From JAVJSD01 sp040219575 (lineage in GTDB: Bacteria; Planctomycetota; Planctomycetia; Pirellulales; Pirellulaceae): DNA of 19,279 nt. Location: NCBI GenBank assembly GCA_040219575.1, contig JAVJSD010000084.1, positions 1-19,279 on the forward strand. Reading direction: 5' to 3'. A program made the position numbers and the translations under genes. This document shows, one piece after another, positions 13,559 through 19,279 of the stretch. Below the pieces are notes generated by a model. It worked only from the letters and a program-made list of their open reading frames with translations. It was not told where the DNA came from and made no database searches. Numbering within the stretch: position 1 is the first letter of the stretch; the number at the start of each line of letters is the position of its first letter.

Positions 13559-15997
13559 CTAATTCTCGCCACGCAGCGGCGCCAGGATCGCACGGTTGAG
13601 GGCGGCATTGCCGTCCATCGTCGGCGAGCGCCAGCCGTCTTCCGTCAGTTCGAGGCGAGCCGTCAGGGTCGTTCCCTCATTGGCTGTTTTTCGGTTGGCC
13701 TCCGCGAGTGCCCGCTGGTAGCTGACACCGCCGACCGGTGGGCCTTTGAAGAGGCTCATACTCGTCTTCAGCGTGAACGTGCACGTGAACCCGCCGCGTG
13801 GATCGGGCTTGCAATCCTTGTCCGGGTCGAACACGACGCCGACAACCGAAATGTCGATGATCATCCCCAGGCCGAACGCACCGCCGCTCCGGCCGACGTC
13901 GTAGCGCACGGTGTCGGTATCGAGCACGTCGCCGCTCTGACGGGCAACGGCTCGAAGATAAGCCAGACCGATCTCCGAGGAAGTCGGTGGGCCGACCTTC
14001 GTGCCGGGCGGGGGCTTCACCCTGTTCTTGTCGTTGAGCCACTTCTGCTCTCGTTCCGAGAACTTGGCCAGGAAGCCGCGGTGATCGGCGGAAGCCTCGG
14101 CATCCCTGGCCATGCGAACCAACTTGAGACCGACCGTGGACTGACGATCGCCGGGTGCGTTCAGCACGTCCTTCAGAATCGACCGAATCGCGTCAGCCCG
14201 AGTGACTTTGTTGAAGAGTTTCTGGGTCTCCTCCAGTTTCGTGTCGAGGATGGCATTGCGATGAACTCGGTACTCGGCCAGAAGAGCTTTGAAGGGCGGG
14301 CGATCGATGGCGAAGGGGTATTCCTTCAGCAGCAAGATCATCCAGCGCGTCGTGGCCTTGTGGGGCGCGCCGGCGATGCCGAGCGCGCGCTCCGCGGCGC
14401 GCAGCCATTCGTCCGTTTCCAGTTTCTCGTACTCGCGGAGTTCCTCCGGTGTCAGGGTCTTGACGTAGCGATCTTGCAGATCACGATCGGATTCCTCTGG
14501 GCCTTTTCGACTGACGAGGACTTTGAGTTCCTCAAGTTTCGCGGCGGCGATGGGTGCCAGAATCGCATCGAGCCGGGCGTCCACCCAGCCGATCACCTTC
14601 TGCCGGTCCTCAGCCGAGAGGTCGGCAAGAGTCTCGGGGTACTCGTCCTCGAAGCCGGCGAGTTCCGGAGCGTCGCTGAGATCGGCAGCGTTTTCGATCA
14701 GGCTTCTGGCCAGATGATAGGCGGCGGGGCCGGGCAGCTTCTTACGGGCAGCGGCCAGCGCCGTCTCAAACTCTCTTTCTTCGCTCGGCCAGAGGAACGA
14801 GTACTCCGCGGCCACCTTTGCCACGGCCCCCAGGTCTCGGTCGATGTTCGGCGGCGGCGGAATCCTGGCGACCAGTTCCTTCATGTCCGCACGCCACTGC
14901 CGGTAGACGCGCTGGGCGTGCAGCGCCGTGATCACCTGCGACCGTCCGAGGTAGCCGGTCGAATAGGGCTTTCCCCCGTAGGCGTGCGCCAATGGCGACC
15001 ACGGGCGGAGCTTCTGAACCCAAGGCGGCTTGTTCGGCCCAAACGCCCTCCTCAAGACAAATGACTCCTCTTCGGTGAGGTCGTGGAACGACTTGCCAAA
15101 CGCAATCTTGAAGTGTTCATCGTTGAACAGCAGGAGCGAGGTCCAGTTTTCCAGCTTGTTTCTCGGATTGAACAACGTTCCGTCCGGAAACTCTTTCGCA
15201 TGGCGCTGGGCCCATTTCTCGATGGCCGCGTAGAGATCGACGGGGACACCGATCGAATCGGGCTTTCCGAACTTCTTCACCAGATGCGAGTCGTCGGGGA
15301 GCTCGGCCTTGCGGAGCTTGAACAGGTGCACAACCGAGTCTCGAACGGGAACGATGATCTCCTTGTTCGCCGTGTCCGGGCGGGCGAACACGAAGAATCC
15401 CGGTTCCTTGATGCCATGGATCATAGTGCCGGCGAAGCGCTCGCCGTCCGCCGAGTACACGCCGCGAAACTGGGAAGCGTTGATGGAATAGTCCTTCGGC
15501 TTCTTCGCCCAGTCCTCGAATTTTAGTGTGTACGTTCGCGTTGCCCGGTCGAGGGTCCCCGAGAGTTTCATGCTCCCGGCGTTCGGGTCGTTGGTGTGGT
15601 CGGGATACCGCGGGTCGAGAAGGTGGAACGCCCAGACTCCGCGTAACGCGCCATTCGGGTCGGTCTTCCATTCGACGGTTGACTCGAAGGGCCTCCTGTA
15701 CATGAACATCACGCCGGTGTAGCGGCCCGTCAGAGCGGCGTCGCTTGGCGGGAAGGACGGAGTCTTAAGCGCCGCGAGTTCGGCGGGCATCTTCCACGGG
15801 TGCATGGTGAGGGCCGGGGGGGACAGGGCGAGTTTGTTGTTCGTGGAAGCCTCCGAGCGCGCGGCCGCGCCTTCAGCGCGGGCGACTTCCAGTCCGGACT
15901 TGGGGTTGGATACTTCTTCGCTTTCCCCACTGGAACACGAACAAAGTGTGGCAAGGTAGAAAGTGGTTAATAGCGTTGCTGTGAATGAGTGACGCAT
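13559..15997 (-). CDS. Large putative lipoprotein (812 aa), unknown function
   Basis: The start ATG at 15997 has CAGGAG six bases upstream and is followed by a signal segment MRHSFTATLLTTFYLATLCS with Cys21 in an LCSC lipobox. The open frame continues to 16588, but that extension covers repeat-rich DNA. The mature start is Ser/Glu-rich (SSGESEEVSNP), followed by a beta-rich region (about 90-240: LTGRYTGVMFMYRRPFESTV, SGTLDRATRTYTLKFEDW, FRGVYSADGERFAGTMIHG) that looks like a lipocalin-style or jelly-roll sheet. A long helical part (about 350-650, with TLADLSAEDRQKVIGW and ELREYEKLETDEW) follows, then a short beta C-terminal part. It is probably anchored to a membrane. I do not recognise the family; length and layout resemble planctomycete-specific surface proteins. 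Confidence 0.7.
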   Translation of the reverse strand: MRHSFTATLLTTFYLATLCSCSSGESEEVSNPKSGLEVARAEGAAARSEASTNNKLALSPPALTMHPWKMPAELAALKTPSFPPSDAALTGRYTGVMFMYRRPFESTVEWKTDPNGALRGVWAFHLLDPRYPDHTNDPNAGSMKLSGTLDRATRTYTLKFEDWAKKPKDYSINASQFRGVYSADGERFAGTMIHGIKEPGFFVFARPDTANKEIIVPVRDSVVHLFKLRKAELPDDSHLVKKFGKPDSIGVPVDLYAAIEKWAQRHAKEFPDGTLFNPRNKLENWTSLLLFNDEHFKIAFGKSFHDLTEEESFVLRRAFGPNKPPWVQKLRPWSPLAHAYGGKPYSTGYLGRSQVITALHAQRVYRQWRADMKELVARIPPPPNIDRDLGAVAKVAAEYSFLWPSEEREFETALAAARKKLPGPAAYHLARSLIENAADLSDAPELAGFEDEYPETLADLSAEDRQKVIGWVDARLDAILAPIAAAKLEELKVLVSRKGPEESDRDLQDRYVKTLTPEELREYEKLETDEWLRAAERALGIAGAPHKATTRWMILLLKEYPFAIDRPPFKALLAEYRVHRNAILDTKLEETQKLFNKVTRADAIRSILKDVLNAPGDRQSTVGLKLVRMARDAEASADHRGFLAKFSEREQKWLNDKNRVKPPPGTKVGPPTSSEIGLAYLRAVARQSGDVLDTDTVRYDVGRSGGAFGLGMIIDISVVGVVFDPDKDCKPDPRGGFTCTFTLKTSMSLFKGPPVGGVSYQRALAEANRKTANEGTTLTARLELTEDGWRSPTMDGNAALNRAILAPLRGEN

Positions 15998-16627
15998 CGT
16001 CGCTCCTGATTCGTTAGGGACCGAACATTCTGATTGACCAGAACTGCCTATCACGGCCGTCAGGGCCTGGGAATAGGCCGACCGGGTTGGCGGGATATTC
16101 CGCCATCTCTTGACGTGCATTATCGTCCCAAGCCGTTGCCGGTCAAGCGTTTCGCGACGGTACCCTGCACCAGGCGCGACCGGCATAGCCGGCACCGGAT
16201 ATCGTGCTATTGGCGGCTGGATAGCCCGACCGGCTCGGTCGGCATATTGCGGCGCGGCAAAGGGGAGGTATTGAGCGCCAAGTTCATTCGGAGATGCCAC
16301 TTGTGGCGCGAAAGTGATGGCGATCACCCCCGGCATATCCCGACCGGCGTGGTCACGGCCGATCGAAGGGATTTGGTCAGACGCATCAACTTGCCTTGCG
16401 CTCAAGCCCGGACCTCTTTTTGCGCTAAGTCGGCCACAAGAACTCGTCCTCCAAGTCAATTCTCGCCCACCTGTGCGGCCTTGGTGACAGCAGCAGGTCC
16501 CACGACGTTCCTGCCACAAGGTACTGGGTGCTGACTGCGCCGGCGCTCCGGCGATTCGTAGCCTCGAACGCCGGGCCGCAATGCCCAATCGATTTCCACT
16601 TCATGAACATTAGGAGTACCAATTCCC
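15998..16627. other. 630-base divergent intergenic region with GACCGG hairpin repeats
   Basis: No gene is seen on either strand; open frames here lack ribosome sites. The region carries four related hairpin units at 16078-16360, listed separately. It separates the large lipoprotein (minus) from the ubiquitin-like operon (plus) and should carry both promoters. The right end has TAGGAG 11 bases before the ATG at 16628. Confidence 0.6.
16078..16360 (+). repeat. Four degenerate GACCGG...ATAT hairpin units
   Basis: CGACCGG starts at about 16079, 16177, 16227 and 16341 (steps of roughly 100, 50 and 115 bases). Each can form a small stem: TGGCGG/CCGCCA (16088-16105), CCGGC/GCCGG (about 16180-16193), CCGACCG/CGGTCGG (16226-16242) and GACC/GGTC (about 16342-16354). 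Each unit also has an ATAT close by (GGGATATTCC, CGGATATCG, GGCATATTGC, GGCATATCC). It looks like a degraded repeat family or a set of operator-like sites. Confidence 0.5.
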
Positions 16628-17605
16628 ATGAGCACCGCGACCGAAAATCCGCCGCGTCGGCGGTCATCACAAACCCCGGCCCAACAGCGGTCACCCGCCA
16701 CGTCGGCTGCGCAACGGTTGCGCACCAGCATGGCAGCCGTCCGGCTTTCAATCAGTTGGTTCGGCACCAGAAAGACGCTCAGCGCCGAGCAGAAAGCCCA
16801 AGCGGCCGACACGTTCGGCGCGGAGGGCGAGTTCCTGTCGGCCGGCAAGAAGCTGATCGACACCAAGCACCCGGCGTTCAAGGCGGTTACGGCCGTCAAG
16901 TCGAAGGCGGTCAGTTACTGGAAGTCGCTGAGCTTGCCGTACCCCGAACCCGGCTTGCGGCTGATCCGTCAGGACGCCATCGACACGTTCGATGCACAGA
17001 TGCGGACGTTCCGCGAAGAACTCGACGAGGCCGTCGCTGCGCTTGATCGGCAGTACGATGCGCTCAAGTCGGCGGCCGCCGAGCGTCTCGGCAGCCTCTA
17101 CAACGACGGCGACTATCCCACGTCGCTGGAAGGTATGTTCGCACTCGACTGGGATTTTCCCTCGGTCGAGCCGCCGAACTACCTCCGACAACTTAATCCC
17201 GAGCTTTACCAGCAGGAATGCCAGCGGGCCGCCGCCCGTTTCGACGAAGCGGTGGAACTTGCGGAGCAGGCGTTTGTCGGTGAGCTGAGTGGACTGATCG
17301 CCCACCTCACCGAACGGCTTACCGGCCAGGCGGACGGCAAGCGAAAAGTATTCCGCGATACGGCCGTCACAAACTTGCTCGATTTCTTCGAGCGGTTCCA
17401 GCAGCTCAATGTGCGCAGCAATGAGCAGCTCGACGAGTTGGTCGACCGGGCTCGGCGGGTCATCGAGGGGCGCGAGCCCCAACAGCTTCGCGATGACGAA
17501 GGGCTGCGCAGTTCCGTCGCTCGTCAGCTATCGGGCGTGCAGGGCGTGCTCGACGATCTGCTCGTCGATCGGCCCCGTCGCAACATCTTGCGGCGGCCGC
17601 GCTGA
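16628..17605 (+). CDS. Hypothetical protein (325 aa) of the ubiquitin-like cluster, helical
   Basis: This soluble protein has a disordered Ser/Pro/Arg-rich N-terminus (about 1-35), then SISWFGTRKTLSAEQKAQAA and DTFGAEGEFLSAGKKLIDTK, followed by long helices (FREELDEAVAALDRQYDALK, EAVELAEQAFVGELSGLIAH, NLLDFFERFQQLNVRSNEQL) and the conserved-looking end GVQGVLDDLLVDRPRRNI. It resembles a planctomycete family I have seen next to ThiS/E2/JAB genes, somewhat like DUF3150, but I cannot give a function. The helical character suggests a scaffold or substrate adaptor. It leads the plus-strand operon; the next small ORF starts 10 bases after its stop. Confidence 0.75.
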   Translation: MSTATENPPRRRSSQTPAQQRSPATSAAQRLRTSMAAVRLSISWFGTRKTLSAEQKAQAADTFGAEGEFLSAGKKLIDTKHPAFKAVTAVKSKAVSYWKSLSLPYPEPGLRLIRQDAIDTFDAQMRTFREELDEAVAALDRQYDALKSAAAERLGSLYNDGDYPTSLEGMFALDWDFPSVEPPNYLRQLNPELYQQECQRAAARFDEAVELAEQAFVGELSGLIAHLTERLTGQADGKRKVFRDTAVTNLLDFFERFQQLNVRSNEQLDELVDRARRVIEGREPQQLRDDEGLRSSVARQLSGVQGVLDDLLVDRPRRNILRRPR

Positions 17606-17615
17606 GGAGGACGCC

Positions 17616-17702
17616 ATGCAGATCGTCATCGCTCCCAACGCCTCGTTGCGTTGTCTCTACGACGAGGTGATCAACCTGCATGCTCTCGCGCCCGTAGTTT
17701 AG
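17616..17702 (+). pseudogene. Truncated small conserved gene (28 codons)
   Basis: A strong ribosome site (GAGGAGG) precedes ATG at 17616. The short product MQIVIAPNASLRCLYDEVIN ends LHALAPVV before a TAG. The opening MQIVIxPxxxxRCLYDEVI resembles the start of a longer planctomycete protein of about 90 residues (MQIVI...RC(I/L)YDEAID...) that I remember beside this type of cluster. Here the frame stops early, and after a further RRA the similarity is lost, so I read it as a nonsense-mutated, 3'-deleted copy. A functional 28-residue peptide cannot be excluded. Confidence 0.5.
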
Positions 17703-17726
17703 CGACGCGCGCCAAAAAACTTTGAA

Positions 17727-17748
17727 GCGGCTCTGACAGGGCCGCGCT
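17727..17748 (+). other. Hairpin between the truncated gene and the Ubl gene
   Basis: GCGGCTCTGACAGGGCCGC can fold (GCGGC/GCCGC plus CTG/CAG, with one G-U pair). No T-run follows, so a rho-independent terminator is unlikely; it may be an mRNA processing or attenuation element, or the scar of the deletion. Confidence 0.3.
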
Positions 17749-17780
17749 AAGACACCCCAAACCCCGGAAATCGAATCCAC

Positions 17781-18008
17781 ATGAAGATCCTTCTGATCAA
17801 CAACGACGGCGGCGGCTTCGCCGACTACATCGACGTGCCCGAAGGTACGACCGCCAACAAACTGTTCGCCCAGCGGATGAAGAGCGCCAACCCGCACCAC
17901 TACTTGATTCGCGTCAATCGTCTGCCGGTGGCGGCGGACCAGGTGCTGCAGGACGGCGACCGTATGTCGATCACGCCGACGAAGATCGAAGGCGCTGATC
18001 GCCGGTAG
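17781..18008 (+). CDS. Ubiquitin-like MoaD/ThiS-family (beta-grasp) protein
   Basis: This 75-residue protein reads MKILLINNDGGGFADYIDVP then EGTTANKLFAQRM, LIRVNRLPVAADQVLQDGDR and MSITPTKIEGADRR. The order (two strands, a helix after EGTT, then 'VNRxxVxxDxxLxxGDRVxxxPxKxxG') is that of MoaD/ThiS sulfur carriers and bacterial ubiquitin-like proteins. Such proteins are adenylated by an E1/ThiF enzyme at a C-terminal Gly and then passed to sulfur chemistry or to lysines of targets. The E2-like and JAB genes directly downstream favour protein conjugation over sulfur transfer. Unusually, the C-terminus ends in EGADRR, not Gly-Gly, so trimming by the JAB protease may be needed. The ribosome site is weak (GGAAA). 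Confidence 0.85.
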   Translation: MKILLINNDGGGFADYIDVPEGTTANKLFAQRMKSANPHHYLIRVNRLPVAADQVLQDGDRMSITPTKIEGADRR

Positions 18009-18084
18009 CCGTGTACGAATTCAATTCGGAGGCCGCTGGCATGGACGCCGGCGGCTTCTTCGGTTTCTCCCAACCAAGAAAATC

Positions 18085-19107
18085 ATGCCCAACTACAACA
18101 AGATGGCCATGCGGGCGGCGATGCGCATCCACCGCCGTTTGGCTCACGCAGAGCCGCCGTCAGCCAGCGTCGGCGTGCTGCACGCCACTTGGACGCTGGT
18201 CGCCGACAACGCCCGCAAACTGCGCAAGGCGGAAGCTCGCGGTTGGTGCGCAGCGAGCCGTCGTGTTCGCGCCGACCTCACCGCCACACTGGATCAACTA
18301 CGTGACGCTGCCTTGGACGTTCAGCGTTCGCTGCGGTCGCCCGATCCGGGCTTCGTCATGTCGCCGCAACAGATCTACCACGATCTTGTCGCTCTCTACG
18401 ACGAGTTCGAGGAAGTCGAAATCGTTGCGAAGTCCCGAATCATCTCCGTGAAAACGGAGGCGATTCAACTCCAAGACCTCTACCTTGGCCCGTTCAAGAT
18501 CGTGCTGCACTGGGACCAGTTCGATGAACGAATGCCGTACGAAGTGGTGGCGCTCGATCCACAACCGGCCAGCCGCGTCGGCGATGACGTCGTCCATCCT
18601 CACGTGCAGGGCGAAGACCTGTGTGAAGGGGAAGCCAAAGCTCTGCTCCGCAGCGCGCTGCGCCAGGGCAGGCTGTTCGACTTCTTCGTGATCGTGCGTC
18701 AGACGTTGCAGACGTACAACCCGAGCAGCGCCTACGTCGCCATTGACGAATGGGACGGCCGGCGCTGCGCGGACTGCGACACCCATGTGGGCGACGAAGG
18801 CGACTACTCGTGCGAGCAATGTCGTTGCCTCGTATGTGACGATTGCGAAATCACATGCGAGGGATGCGGGGGCTGTTTCTGCGGCGAGTGCATGAACCGC
18901 TGCGAGAAGTGCAATCAAGCGTCCTGTGATCAATGCCTCAAAACGTGCGGCAGGTGCAGTGCATCGTGCTGCCGGGAGTGTCACGAAAATGAAGTCTGCA
19001 AGAGCTGCGAGGAAACCGATTCGACAGCAACCGAGGCGCAACTCGGTGACGACGCCGAAGCTGAGGTTCACCCCCACGTCGTGGGCGAAGCTGGTGTACC
19101 TGCGTGA
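18085..19107 (+). CDS. E2-like ubiquitin-conjugating-fold protein with Cys-rich zinc tail
   Basis: The 340-residue product has three parts. Residues 1-130 are helical. The middle (about 150-225) has the E2 core: KIVLHWDQFDERMPYEVVAL, then VVHPHVQGEDLCEGEAKALL with His171-Pro172-His173 and Cys180. This matches the E2 arrangement HPN...G.IC, so Cys180 is the candidate catalytic cysteine. It is followed by a helix, TYNPSSAYVAIDEWDG and Trp223. Residues 228-308 hold about 23 cysteines, mostly CxxC pairs, probably binding several zinc ions (RING/B-box-like or zinc-ribbon tandem); such a tail could act as a built-in E3. The last 30 residues are acidic. It lies directly after the Ubl gene and overlaps the JAB gene. 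The ATG at 18085 has only a weak ribosome site. Confidence 0.75.
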   Translation: MPNYNKMAMRAAMRIHRRLAHAEPPSASVGVLHATWTLVADNARKLRKAEARGWCAASRRVRADLTATLDQLRDAALDVQRSLRSPDPGFVMSPQQIYHDLVALYDEFEEVEIVAKSRIISVKTEAIQLQDLYLGPFKIVLHWDQFDERMPYEVVALDPQPASRVGDDVVHPHVQGEDLCEGEAKALLRSALRQGRLFDFFVIVRQTLQTYNPSSAYVAIDEWDGRRCADCDTHVGDEGDYSCEQCRCLVCDDCEITCEGCGGCFCGECMNRCEKCNQASCDQCLKTCGRCSASCCRECHENEVCKSCEETDSTATEAQLGDDAEAEVHPHVVGEAGVPA

Positions 19108-19279
19108 CTGCGGCGACACCGAGATCGGCGGCTTTGGAATTTCCGCCGCTGGCGATCCACTGCTGGTGACCTATCTGCGGCTGGTGAGCCAGCGCTGTAC
19201 GCCGCTGAGTGTGAAGTTCGACGATGAGGCCGTCGCCGACTTCTTCGACGAGCAAGTCGACCTTGGCCGCAATCCGGAG
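18989..19279 (+). CDS. JAB/MPN (Mov34) metalloprotease, N-terminal part (cut by window edge)
   Basis: The open frame from ATG 18989 (GGGAG upstream) runs out of the window after 97 codons. The first 20 residues are basic. Then come LRFTPTSWAKLVYLRDCG and DTEIGGFGIS with Glu45, the first catalytic Glu of the JAMM motif, followed by LLVTYLRLVSQRC and DDEAVADFFDEQVDLGRNPE. The zinc-binding HxH...D would follow beyond the edge. JAMM proteases remove or mature ubiquitin-like proteins. An alternative start is the GTG at 19046. The ATG start overlaps the E2-like gene by 119 bases in another frame, which is long but gives the better ribosome site. An E1/ThiF gene is expected next. Confidence 0.8.
   Translation, partial: MKSARAARKPIRQQPRRNSVTTPKLRFTPTSWAKLVYLRDCGDTEIGGFGISAAGDPLLVTYLRLVSQRCTPLSVKFDDEAVADFFDEQVDLGRNPE

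Noticed and set aside
13364..15064. Long plus-strand open frame (566 codons) opposite the large lipoprotein
   Set aside because: It is a shadow of the minus-strand gene, has no ribosome site and has low protein-like character.
15998..16588. N-terminal extension of the large lipoprotein up to a TTG at 16588
   Set aside because: A good ribosome site and lipoprotein signal start at 15997; the extension runs through hairpin repeats.
1..19279. CRISPR arrays, tRNA or rRNA genes
   Set aside because: I saw no regularly spaced identical repeats, no cloverleaf with a TTCRANY arm, and no rRNA signature stretches while reading both strands.

Overview
The window looks like chromosome from a Planctomycetota bacterium. 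It is GC-rich, and several proteins resemble families I know mainly from that phylum: a secreted kelch-type protein, large lipoproteins, a DUF6933 protein, and a ubiquitin-like/E2-like/JAB gene set next to DUF1257 and DUF2997. The phylum call comes from protein resemblance judged by eye, not from a search.

Left part (1-5311): the tail of an ISL3-type transposase runs off the left edge and overlaps the end of a DUF1232-like gene. A long secreted kelch/beta-propeller protein follows on the minus strand. Next comes a cupin gene that appears broken in two (about 3652-3865 and 4842-4999) by roughly 1 kb. That block holds an internal piece of an IS630 transposase and a two-gene operon (a KOW-domain protein and an unknown). 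A small two-helix membrane protein ends this part.

Middle left (5321-8951, minus strand): a tightly packed five-gene operon carries the DNA repair glycosylase Tag between two paralogous acidic proteins, with a DUF6933 protein and an unknown at the ends. About 570 bases without a convincing gene separate it from an endonuclease/exonuclease/phosphatase-family enzyme.

Middle right (9244-12481, plus strand): DUF1257, DUF2997, a TOPRIM (OLD-like) protein, a 119-residue unknown, and a Ycf46-like AAA+ ATPase. Between 12482 and 16627 lie two minus-strand lipoproteins embedded in repeat-rich non-coding DNA: an attC-like inverted repeat, two GGGGACA hairpins and a group of GACCGG hairpins.

Right edge (16628-19279, plus strand): a 325-residue unknown, a broken short gene, a MoaD/ThiS-like ubiquitin-fold protein, an E2-like protein with a catalytic-type Cys followed by a very Cys-rich tail, and the start of a JAB/MPN protease that leaves the window. 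This is most of a bacterial ubiquitin-like conjugation system. An E1 (ThiF) gene is expected just beyond the right edge. The DUF1257/DUF2997/TOPRIM/AAA+ block on the same strand may belong to the same system, with the two lipoprotein genes and repeats inserted between the halves. That is the most interesting point of the window, and it is an inference.
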